Assembly (NCBI GenBank): GCA_945862495.1
Contig: CAMAYM010000067.1
Span: forward strand, 1-13,760
Direction of reading: 5' to 3'
Source: Bordetella parapertussis
Lineage (GTDB): Bacteria > Pseudomonadota > Gammaproteobacteria > Burkholderiales > Burkholderiaceae_B
DNA: 13,760 nt
Shown: positions 1 to 5,854 of the stretch, piece after piece
How the letters are laid out: every line of letters starts with the position of its first letter
Numbering within the stretch: position 1 is the stretch's first letter
Program-made: the position numbers and the translations under genes
Notes under the pieces: generated by a model
Databases searched by the model: none
Told to the model about the DNA's origin: nothing
What the model saw: the letters and a program-made list of their open reading frames with translations, nothing else

Positions 1-525
1 CGCATGAAAATTGGCGTGATGTTTGGTAGCCCTGAAACGACCACTGGTGGTAATGCGCTCAAGTTTTATGCTTCTGTTCGCTTGGATATTCGACGCATCG
101 GCGCCATTAAAAAGGGCGATGAGGTGGTCGGCAACGAAACTCGCGTCAAAGTCGTTAAAAACAAGATTGCTCCCCCGTTTAAGCAAGCTGAATTCGACAT
201 TATGTACGGGGCTGGAATCTCTCGCGAAGGCGAAATCCTGGACTTAGGCGTCACGGCTGGGATTGTCGATAAGGCAGGTGCATGGTTTAGCTACAACGGC
301 GAGCGTATTGGTCAGGGCAGGGACAATGTGCGTGATTTCTTGCGTGAGCGTCCTGCAATGGCGATTGAGATTGAAAATCGCGTGCGCGAAAAGCTCGGTG
401 TTGTGCCGCGTGTCGGCGGCGCACCTGCCGGAACCGCTGCGGGGGCGGGCGCAGCAACGGCTGCAAAAGCTACCAAAGCAAGCAAACTCGTCGCCGCTGA
501 GCCGGACCTCGAGGATGATCAGTAA
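1..525 (+). CDS. recA: RecA recombinase, C-terminal half (5' end outside window)
   Basis: RecA is the cytoplasmic ATP-dependent strand-exchange protein that also triggers LexA self-cleavage in the SOS response. The visible frame is open from base 1 (an Arg codon, then MKIGVMFGSPETTTGGNALK), so the methionine at base 4 is internal and roughly the first half of a protein of about 350 residues is missing. The fragment contains the conserved core segment with the ETTTGGNALKFYASVRLDIRR motif (the L2 DNA-binding loop region and following strand) and the DIMYGAGISREGEILDLGV segment, followed by the small C-terminal domain. The last 40 or so residues are an Ala/Gly/Lys-rich tail ending in an acidic DLEDDQ; an acidic C-terminal tail that moderates DNA binding is a known RecA feature. 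recX follows 78 bases downstream, the usual partner. Identification is secure. Confidence 0.98.
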   Translation, partial: RMKIGVMFGSPETTTGGNALKFYASVRLDIRRIGAIKKGDEVVGNETRVKVVKNKIAPPFKQAEFDIMYGAGISREGEILDLGVTAGIVDKAGAWFSYNGERIGQGRDNVRDFLRERPAMAIEIENRVREKLGVVPRVGGAPAGTAAGAGAATAAKATKASKLVAAEPDLEDDQ

Positions 526-549
526 GTCATCAAGTTATTAAGCTGTCAG

Positions 550-599
550 CACTCAATGAGCAGTACTGAGCAAATTTGTCATAAACACTCAAGATGAGC
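550..599 (+). repeat. Repeated CTCA/TGAG motifs in the recA-recX spacer
   Basis: The 78-base spacer holds two copies of a short imperfect inverted repeat, CACTCAATGAGC at 550-561 and CACTCAAGATGAGC at 586-599, with a TGAGCA direct repeat (557-562 and 567-572) and the 8-base palindrome CAGTACTG (561-568) between them. I see no U-rich tail, so this is not an obvious terminator. It could be a weak attenuating structure limiting recX expression, as reported for other recA-recX pairs, or chance. Confidence 0.3.
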
Positions 600-603
600 T
601 TCC

Positions 604-1116
604 GTGTCACACGACGCAGCAGATGAAGAGTTCGAAGTAGGTCCCAAGCCTGCAGCACCACGGCCTGGCCTTTCCCTTAAGGCCAGAGCCGTGGGTTTGC
701 TGTCTCGCCGAGAGCACAGCCGTGTAGAGCTCCAGCGCAAGCTTGCCCCGCACGCTGACAGTCAGGAGGCGTTAGACAAGGTTCTGGATGATCTCGCTCA
801 AGCCGGATGGCAATCTGATGAACGCTTTACCCAAGGCTGGGTGCACCGCAAAGCTTCCTCTCACGGTGTAGCAAGAATCGCTCAAGACCTCAGATTGCAG
901 GGCATACCAGCAGAGGCCATCGCAGCTGTCCAACTAGAATTAAAGGACTCAGAGCTTTCTCGCGCGCAAGCGGTTTGGAGCAGAAAGTTTTCCCGTACTG
1001 GCAATCCACTATCCCCAGCCGAATACGCTAAACAAGGTCGGTTTTTGGCATCCAGGGGATTTTCGACAGATATCATTAGGCGTGTCCTAAAAAATCCTGG
1101 TCATGACGAAGACTAG
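604..1116 (+). CDS. recX: Regulatory protein RecX
   Basis: RecX binds RecA filaments and caps or destabilises them, limiting recombination and SOS activity in the cytoplasm. The 170-residue product fits the family (about 150-170 residues) and shows the tandem three-helix organisation: a first repeat around residues 27-60 (KARAVGLLSRREHSRVELQRK), a middle repeat around 62-105 (VLDDLAQAGWQSDERFTQGW) and a C-terminal repeat around 110-165 with FLASRGFSTDIIRRVL. The start is GTG at 604. No in-frame ATG lies near it, and the Shine-Dalgarno is weak (GATGAG around 593-598). The first 25 residues are a poorly conserved acidic/proline-rich leader. It lies directly after recA, the usual arrangement for co-expression. 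Its stop codon lies inside an 18-bp palindrome. Confidence 0.93.
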   Translation: MSHDAADEEFEVGPKPAAPRPGLSLKARAVGLLSRREHSRVELQRKLAPHADSQEALDKVLDDLAQAGWQSDERFTQGWVHRKASSHGVARIAQDLRLQGIPAEAIAAVQLELKDSELSRAQAVWSRKFSRTGNPLSPAEYAKQGRFLASRGFSTDIIRRVLKNPGHDED

Positions 1117-1130
1117 GTGATGTCACCTAG
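1113..1130. promoter_or_regulatory. Perfect 18-bp palindrome across the recX stop codon
   Basis: The sequence CTAGGTGATGTCACCTAG has two perfect 8-base arms around a TG centre. It includes the recX TAG stop (1114-1116). No T-run follows directly, so it is a poor intrinsic terminator, though the transcript could form a 7-bp stem with a tetraloop. It ends 7 bases before a TATACT hexamer and would cover the -35/spacer region of a promoter for the DUF2889 gene, a common repressor-operator position. Which role applies, if any, is inference. Confidence 0.45.
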
Positions 1131-1137
1131 GCTGCGC

Positions 1138-1143
1138 TATACT
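1138..1143 (+). promoter_or_regulatory. Possible -10 element for the DUF2889 gene
   Basis: TATACT matches five of six bases of the sigma-70 -10 consensus and lies 43 bases before the ATG at 1187, implying a leader of about 37 bases. No good -35 is present at 16-18 bases upstream (the region is AGGTGA, inside the palindrome), so the promoter would be weak or activator/repressor-controlled. This is a motif reading only. Confidence 0.3.
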
Positions 1144-1186
1144 TTTGGTCTCTGTTGCAATGTGTCATTTGACCATTTGATCCAAT

Positions 1187-1762
1187 ATGCCGCTTCCAGC
1201 GCCCGTTACTCCTCGTAAACCTATGCATAATCGCTCGATACAGGTTCATTCCTTCGAGCGCGAGGATGGTCTTTGGGATATTGAGGCCGAACTGATCGAC
1301 AACAAGTCCTACTCGTTCACCAAGCGCAATGGCACGGTTCAGCCAGCAGGACAGCCTGTTCATCATATGCATTTACGTATTACGATAAACCGTGATTTCG
1401 AAATTAAAGAGGCGATCGCGCTGTATGATGCGGCGCCTTTCGGTATTTCTTGCTCGGCAATCACTGAGGCCTACCAAGATTTGGTAGGAATGAATTTGTT
1501 AAAAAGCTTTCGCCAGCAGATCAAGGAGCGTTTTGGACGAACGGCTGGTTGTACACATATGACCGAGCTTGCGACGGTGCTGCCAACTGCCGCCGTTCAA
1601 AGCATGGCTGGTCAAAAACGCATAGAGGCAGAGTCTGCGGGTAGACGACCCTTTCAAATGGGGGGGTGTTATGCCTGGCGACCTGATGGCCCTGTGACTA
1701 AAGAACATTATCCGCAGTGGTATGTAGATTCAAATGCAACACCCCCGGCACCTGGTATTTAG
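1187..1762 (+). CDS. DUF2889 domain protein, function unknown
   Basis: This 191-residue soluble protein has no signal peptide or membrane segment. From memory of the family it is a DUF2889 protein, commonly found in Betaproteobacteria. Visible conserved pieces are the N-terminal MPLPAPVTPRKP, REDGLWDIEAELIDNKSYSF around residues 25-44, a GCTHMTEL motif at 121-128 (Cys122, His124) and GGCYAWRPDGPV at 159-170 (Cys161). The two Cys-bearing motifs might suggest a metal or redox site, but no catalytic activity is established to my knowledge. The start at 1187 is favoured because MPLPxPVxPR is the expected N-terminus and an upstream in-frame ATG (1160) runs into a stop at 1178. No clear Shine-Dalgarno is visible. 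It lies 70 bases after recX and 47 before sucC. Position next to sucCD does not by itself show a metabolic role. Confidence 0.85.
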   Translation: MPLPAPVTPRKPMHNRSIQVHSFEREDGLWDIEAELIDNKSYSFTKRNGTVQPAGQPVHHMHLRITINRDFEIKEAIALYDAAPFGISCSAITEAYQDLVGMNLLKSFRQQIKERFGRTAGCTHMTELATVLPTAAVQSMAGQKRIEAESAGRRPFQMGGCYAWRPDGPVTKEHYPQWYVDSNATPPAPGI

Positions 1763-1809
1763 TACGCCAGGCAATCGATTTTTAGTTTTTTTGGACGGAC
1801 AGGATTCCC

Positions 1810-2970
1810 ATGAAAATCCATGAGTATCAAGGCAAAGAATTGCTTCGAAAGTTTGGTGTAGTCGTTCCTCAAGGCTTTCCCGCGTTTACCGTGGATGAGG
1901 CTGTAGAGGCTGCTAAAAAACTCGGTGGCCCGGTTTGGGTGGTTAAAGCGCAGATTCACGCAGGTGGTCGCGGAAAGGGCGGTGGCGTCAAGCTTGCTCG
2001 TTCGATCGATGAAGTGCGCCAGCTCTCGTCAGAGATTCTGGGCATGCAGTTGATCACGCATCAAACGAGCCCTCAGGGTCAAAAAGTGCGTCGTTTGCTT
2101 GTCGAAGAAGGCGCAGACATCAAAAAGGAATATTACGTCGGTATCGTGACAGATCGTGGCACGCAACGTGTGTGCGTGATGGCTTCCAGCGAAGGTGGTA
2201 TGGATGTCGAAGAAGTCGCGGAAAAGCATCCCGAAAAAATCCTCAAGGTGTTTGTTGATCCGGGCATTGGCCTGACAGACGACGAGGCCGCTGGCTTGGC
2301 ACGTGGTATTGGTGTGCCAGAAGCTTCGGTCAAAAAAGCATGTGCTGAGTTTCAAAAACTCTACAAGGCATACTGGGAAACAGATGCATCGCTTGCTGAA
2401 ATCAATCCGCTGATTTTGACGGGTTCGGGCGATATTATTGCGCTGGATGCCAAATTCAATTTTGATCCGAATGCGCTGTTCCGTCACCCTGAGCTCGTTG
2501 CCTATCGCGACTTGGACGAAGAAGATCCAGCCGAAATCGAAGCCAGTAAACATGAGCTCGCCTACATTCAGCTAGATGGCAATATTGGCTGCTTGGTCAA
2601 CGGTGCAGGCTTAGCCATGGCGACAATGGACACCATCAAGTTGTTTGGTGGCGAGCCCGCAAACTTTCTGGACGTTGGTGGCAGCGCGACAGCAGAGCGC
2701 GTGACCGAAGCATTCAAGATCATGCTTGCGAACAAAGGCACCAAGGCCATTTTGGTAAATATTTTCGGCGGCATTATGCGCTGTGATGTGATTGCCCAGG
2801 GCATCATCACCGCGTGTAAGGCGGTCAACCTCAGCGTGCCACTCGTGGTGCGTATGAAGGGTACCAACGAAGAGTTGGGCAAGAAAATGTTGGCCGATTC
2901 TGGCCTGCCTATCATCAGCGCTGACACGATGGCCGATGCGGCCACCCGAGTTGTCGCAGCAGCCAAATAA
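1810..2970 (+). CDS. sucC: Succinyl-CoA synthetase (ADP-forming) beta subunit
   Basis: SucC is the beta subunit of the cytoplasmic TCA-cycle enzyme that interconverts succinyl-CoA, ADP (or GDP) and phosphate with succinate, CoA and ATP. At 386 residues it is close to the usual 388. The N-terminal ATP-grasp domain (about 1-235) begins MKIHEYQGKELLRKFGVVVP and carries Lys46 in VVKAQIHAGGRGKGGGVK (the ATP-binding loop, 44-61) and the metal-binding segment LAEINPLIL (195-203). The C-terminal flavodoxin-like ligase domain has NGAGLAMATMD (264-274), FLDVGGSATAERV (286-298) and NIFGGIMRCDVIAQ (317-330). A Shine-Dalgarno (AGGA, 1801-1804) lies 5 bases before the ATG. sucD follows after 19 bases, so the subunits are made together. 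Nothing is missing or unusual. Confidence 0.98.
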   Translation: MKIHEYQGKELLRKFGVVVPQGFPAFTVDEAVEAAKKLGGPVWVVKAQIHAGGRGKGGGVKLARSIDEVRQLSSEILGMQLITHQTSPQGQKVRRLLVEEGADIKKEYYVGIVTDRGTQRVCVMASSEGGMDVEEVAEKHPEKILKVFVDPGIGLTDDEAAGLARGIGVPEASVKKACAEFQKLYKAYWETDASLAEINPLILTGSGDIIALDAKFNFDPNALFRHPELVAYRDLDEEDPAEIEASKHELAYIQLDGNIGCLVNGAGLAMATMDTIKLFGGEPANFLDVGGSATAERVTEAFKIMLANKGTKAILVNIFGGIMRCDVIAQGIITACKAVNLSVPLVVRMKGTNEELGKKMLADSGLPIISADTMADAATRVVAAAK

Positions 2971-2977
2971 TTCTGCC

Positions 2978-2982
2978 AGGGA
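2978..2982 (+). promoter_or_regulatory. sucD ribosome binding site that sets its start
   Basis: AGGGA lies 7 bases before the ATG at 2990. The reading frame is open further upstream to an ATG at 2936, but that lies within the sucC coding region and the SucD family begins MSILINKDTKVI..., so 2990 is the real start. Confidence 0.8.
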
Positions 2983-2989
2983 TTCTGAA

Positions 2990-3871
2990 ATGTCGATTCT
3001 GATCAACAAAGATACTAAAGTTATCACCCAAGGAATTACCGGTAAAACCGGTCAGTTCCATACTCGGACTTCGCGTGCCTATGCGAATGGACAAGCCGCC
3101 TTTGTGGCGGGTGTTCACCCCAAAAAGGCCGGTGAAGATTTTGAAGGTATCCCGATTTTCGCTTCAGTCAAAGACGCAAAAGCTGAAACGGGTGCCAATG
3201 TTTCTGTGATTTATGTGCCGCCTGCGGGCGCTGCCGCCGCAATCTGGGAAGGCATTGAAGCCGAACTGGATTTGGTGATTTGTATCACCGAGGGTATTCC
3301 TGTTCGCGATCTGCTCGAAATCAAAGATCGTATGGCAAAAATGAACAGTAAGACTTTGCTGCTTGGTCCAAATTGCCCAGGCTTGATTACGCCAGACGAA
3401 ATCAAAATCGGCATTATGCCCGGACACATTCATCGCAAGGGTCGCATCGGCATTGTCAGCCGTTCGGGCACCCTGACATACGAAGCCGTGGCACAGGTCA
3501 CTGAGCTCGGCCTCGGGCAATCCAGCGCCGTGGGTATTGGTGGTGATCCCATCAATGGCATGAAGCACATTGATGTGCTCAAATTATTCAATGAAGATCC
3601 TGATACTGACGCCGTCATCATGATTGGTGAAATCGGTGGTCCAGACGAGGTCAATGCGGCGTTGTGGGCGAAAGACAACATGAAAAAGCCGATGGTTGGC
3701 TTTATCGCAGGTGTGACCGCACCGGCTGGCAAGCGCATGGGTCACGCTGGCGCCTTGATTTCAGGTGGCGCAGATACTGCGGACGCAAAGCTTGAGATTA
3801 TGGAAGCATGTGGGATCCGGACAACGAAAAATCCATCTGAGATGGGTAAGTTATTGAAGTCGGTGCTATAA
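2990..3871 (+). CDS. sucD: Succinyl-CoA synthetase alpha subunit
   Basis: SucD binds CoA and carries the phosphohistidine intermediate of succinyl-CoA synthetase; it pairs with SucC in the TCA cycle. The product is 293 residues (usual 289-293). The CoA-binding Rossmann domain occupies about 1-125, with ITQGITGKTGQFHT (12-25) and VIYVPPAGAAAAI (73-85). GPNCPGLITP (126-135) and the ligase domain follow. His252 in KRMGHAGALISGG (248-260) matches the active-site phosphohistidine region. The ATG at 2990 is chosen because it has a good Shine-Dalgarno and matches the family N-terminus; a longer open frame from 2936 overlaps sucC and is rejected. The gene is followed 36 bases later by a strong hairpin terminator, which closes the sucCD unit. 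Confidence 0.98.
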   Translation: MSILINKDTKVITQGITGKTGQFHTRTSRAYANGQAAFVAGVHPKKAGEDFEGIPIFASVKDAKAETGANVSVIYVPPAGAAAAIWEGIEAELDLVICITEGIPVRDLLEIKDRMAKMNSKTLLLGPNCPGLITPDEIKIGIMPGHIHRKGRIGIVSRSGTLTYEAVAQVTELGLGQSSAVGIGGDPINGMKHIDVLKLFNEDPDTDAVIMIGEIGGPDEVNAALWAKDNMKKPMVGFIAGVTAPAGKRMGHAGALISGGADTADAKLEIMEACGIRTTKNPSEMGKLLKSVL

Positions 3872-3907
3872 GTAATACTGACTTCGCGACGCTCGTTGTA
3901 AAAAAAT

Positions 3908-3940
3908 ACGCCGACCCGTCTATGACGAGTCGGCGTTGTT
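3908..3940 (+). terminator. Intrinsic terminator after sucD
   Basis: The arms ACGCCGAC (3908-3915) and GTCGGCGT (3929-3936) pair over 8 bases. After a single C/A mismatch the inner arms CGTC (3917-3920) and GACG (3924-3927) add 4 more pairs around a TAT loop. TGTT and a TAATCTT stretch follow. An A-run (3900-3906) precedes the stem, so on the opposite strand the hairpin would be followed by a T-run and could work there too. The position separates sucCD from the hem genes. Confidence 0.85.
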
Positions 3941-3956
3941 AATCTTGAGAGAACAA

Positions 3957-4064
3957 ATGATGGAACCCAACAAGCCAAAGCGTCAGCTAACAATTTTGCA
4001 GTGGCTCAGCCTTCTAGGTATCCTCGGGATTGTTTTGACGGTCATTTTTAACTACCTGCGCTGA
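3957..4064 (+). CDS. Small single-pass membrane protein, 35 residues, unrecognised
   Basis: A 36-codon frame begins with tandem ATGs (3957 and 3960; either could be used) and ends TGA at 4062. The product has a basic, polar N-terminus (MMEPNKPKRQ) followed by a hydrophobic helix from about residue 11 to 34 (LTILQWLSLLGILGIVLTVI, then FNYL) and a final Arg. This is a textbook single-pass topology with the N-terminus inside by the positive-inside rule. GAGAG at 3946-3950 gives a plausible ribosome site. The frame fills the gap between the sucD terminator and hemC, ending 10 bases before the hemC start with that gene's Shine-Dalgarno overlapping its stop. This suggests co-transcription and perhaps translational coupling. 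I do not recognise a named family. It could aid membrane tethering of heme-pathway proteins or be a leader peptide; both are guesses. Confidence 0.62.
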   Translation: MMEPNKPKRQLTILQWLSLLGILGIVLTVIFNYLR

Positions 4065-4070
4065 GAGAGA
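4063..4070 (+). promoter_or_regulatory. hemC ribosome binding site overlapping the upstream stop
   Basis: GAGAGAGA overlaps the last bases of the small upstream gene and lies 4 bases before GTG at 4075. It supports the non-ATG hemC start and links its translation to the small gene. Confidence 0.6.
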
Positions 4071-4074
4071 TTGG

Positions 4075-5007
4075 GTGAGCACTAGAAAACTAGTCATCGC
4101 AACGCGCGCTAGCCGCTTGGCACTTTGGCAGGCAGAGCATGTTCAAGCGCGTTTGCTCGCGTTGTACCCCTCGGCGCAAGTCGAGTTACTCAAACTTAGT
4201 ACACGAGGTGATGAAATCCTCGACCGTAGTCTGTCTAAAGTGGGTGGGAAAGGTCTTTTTATTAAAGAGCTCGAGCATGCCTTACTTGATGGACGCGCTG
4301 ACTTGGCCGTTCATTCACTTAAAGATGTTCCCGTTGATATGGAGGCCATGTTTACGCTTTCCACCATTATGGCGCGGTCCGACTGTCGCGACGCTTTTGT
4401 ATCCAATGATTTTGAAAGTTTGTCGGTATTACCTGCCGGCGCTGTTGTGGGAACATCGAGCTTACGCCGTGAAGCCCAACTGAAGGCGCGCTTTCCTCAC
4501 CTGTTGATTCAAGGCTTGCGGGGTAATCTTGATACGCGGCTGGGCAAGCTGGATAGTGGACAATATTCCGCCATCATTTTGGCGGCTGCGGGCCTCGAGC
4601 GACTCGGTCTGGGTCATCGTATTCGTCAAAGGATGACAACCGAAGAGTCACTGCCTGCAGCGGGTCAAGGGGCACTCGGTATTGAGATTTTGAAGTCCCG
4701 TTCAGACTTGCACGAAATTCTCGCCCCGTTGGCCTGCCCTGATACAACAGTATGCACCTTGGCTGAGCGTGCGGTTTCTCGTGCACTCGGTGGTTCTTGC
4801 CAAGCCCCATTGGCGGCCTATGCAAGGTTGGAGAACGGGCAGTTAAGCGTCCATGCACTTGTCGCGACCCCAGATGGGCAGACAGTCTATCGGGCCGCAC
4901 GGCAGGGCCCAGCCGCCCAAGCCGAGCAAATTGGTTCGCACATTGCAAATGATCTGATTGCACAGGGTGCAGATCGCATTCTTGCTAGTCTGTCCGAAAA
5001 TACCTGA
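4075..5007 (+). CDS. hemC: Porphobilinogen deaminase (hydroxymethylbilane synthase)
   Basis: HemC joins four porphobilinogen molecules into the linear tetrapyrrole hydroxymethylbilane in the cytoplasm, an early common step of heme synthesis. The 310-residue product matches the family length. Domain 1 starts KLVIATRASRLALWQAEHV (5-23). VHSLKDVP (79-86) holds Lys83 and the catalytic Asp84. GTSSLRREAQL (126-136) and QGLRGNLDTRL (146-156) bind cofactor and substrate. Cys242 in GGSCQAPLAAYA (239-250) is the attachment residue for the dipyrromethane cofactor. All key residues are present. The start is GTG at 4075, fixed by alignment with the family N-terminus and a nearby GAGAGAGA. hemD begins 6 bases after the stop. 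Confidence 0.97.
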   Translation: MSTRKLVIATRASRLALWQAEHVQARLLALYPSAQVELLKLSTRGDEILDRSLSKVGGKGLFIKELEHALLDGRADLAVHSLKDVPVDMEAMFTLSTIMARSDCRDAFVSNDFESLSVLPAGAVVGTSSLRREAQLKARFPHLLIQGLRGNLDTRLGKLDSGQYSAIILAAAGLERLGLGHRIRQRMTTEESLPAAGQGALGIEILKSRSDLHEILAPLACPDTTVCTLAERAVSRALGGSCQAPLAAYARLENGQLSVHALVATPDGQTVYRAARQGPAAQAEQIGSHIANDLIAQGADRILASLSENT

Positions 5008-5013
5008 TATCCC

Positions 5014-5826
5014 ATGGCGCCTACTCAAACTACGGCGATTTTGACTCGTCCAGCAGGTCGCAACACGTTCGTGATGAACGGACTGTTGCGGCGCGGTTGG
5101 CGTGTGGAGGAGTGCCCTGCGTTAGAAATCCGGGAAGTGTTGGCGGATGCAGTCGAGGTGCCAAGACCTGAAGTTTTCGATCTCATCGTTTTTGTCAGTC
5201 GCGCTGCTGTGACAGGCTATCAATCCCAGCTCTCACGTGAAGCAGCTTTTGTATGGCCGCAGTCTACCTTGACGGCTTGTATGGGACCCGTGACCGCTGC
5301 GTCTATTCGCCGAGCCTTTGGAGAATCCTTGACCGTTGTGCATCCTGAAGCTGAGCGTGCGCAGGACTCAGAAGCGTTATGGCCCTTATTAGTTGCACTT
5401 GACCAACCGCTCAAAAAAGTACTGATCGTACGTGGCCAAGACGGTCGAGAATGGCTCAGCCAGCGCTTGCAGCTTCGTGGACTCAGCGTGACGCTCCATC
5501 AAGCCTACAGTAGGCAGGTCGCGCTTTGGCCTCTGGCATTGAGCGAGCATTTTTTAGCTTTACAGCAAGCGAGTACTGCGCCGACTTGGTTGCTGACCAG
5601 CTCCCATGGCATTGAAGCGATTTTTAAAAATCTCCAAAAACTGGATTTAACGGATTGGTTTGCACGTTGTAGTTTTGTCTTGACGCATGAACGGCTAAGG
5701 CTTCTTTTGGAAAAGTTGCTGGGTCAGCCTCTTGTCAATGAGCGGATTGTGGTGGTGAGCCCCGAGGATGAGATCATTTTGAAGGGGTTCGAACAGCTCA
5801 GTCATCGTGAGAGCGCATCCCCCTGA
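5014..5826 (+). CDS. hemD: Uroporphyrinogen-III synthase
   Basis: HemD closes hydroxymethylbilane to uroporphyrinogen III with inversion of ring D. The family is poorly conserved in sequence; the 270-residue length, the N-terminal AILTRPAGRNTFVMNGLLRRGW (7-28 region), FDLIVFVSRAAVTGY, the VLIVRGQDGREWLSQRLQLRG segment in mid-protein and the TWLLTSSHGIEAIF segment toward the C-terminus fit its two-domain fold. The gene follows hemC by 6 bases with no strong Shine-Dalgarno of its own, which points to translational coupling with hemC. The neighbouring hemX on the downstream side completes the common hemCDX(Y) arrangement of proteobacteria. Product identity rests on both sequence and position. 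Confidence 0.94.
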   Translation: MAPTQTTAILTRPAGRNTFVMNGLLRRGWRVEECPALEIREVLADAVEVPRPEVFDLIVFVSRAAVTGYQSQLSREAAFVWPQSTLTACMGPVTAASIRRAFGESLTVVHPEAERAQDSEALWPLLVALDQPLKKVLIVRGQDGREWLSQRLQLRGLSVTLHQAYSRQVALWPLALSEHFLALQQASTAPTWLLTSSHGIEAIFKNLQKLDLTDWFARCSFVLTHERLRLLLEKLLGQPLVNERIVVVSPEDEIILKGFEQLSHRESASP

Positions 5827-5854
5827 TCCTTGATTCTGAGGCTACAATTGATCT

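Noticed and set aside
2029..2553. Long open frame (174 codons) on the minus strand inside sucC
   Set aside because: It is a shadow of sucC codon usage, has no family resemblance I can see, and sucC is intact and highly conserved.
2936..2989. Longer sucD frame starting at ATG 2936
   Set aside because: It overlaps the end of sucC in another frame; the SucD N-terminus (MSILINKD) and a good ribosome site place the start at 2990.
3164..3568. Minus-strand frame of 134 codons inside sucD
   Set aside because: Antisense shadow of a conserved gene; composition unlike a real protein.
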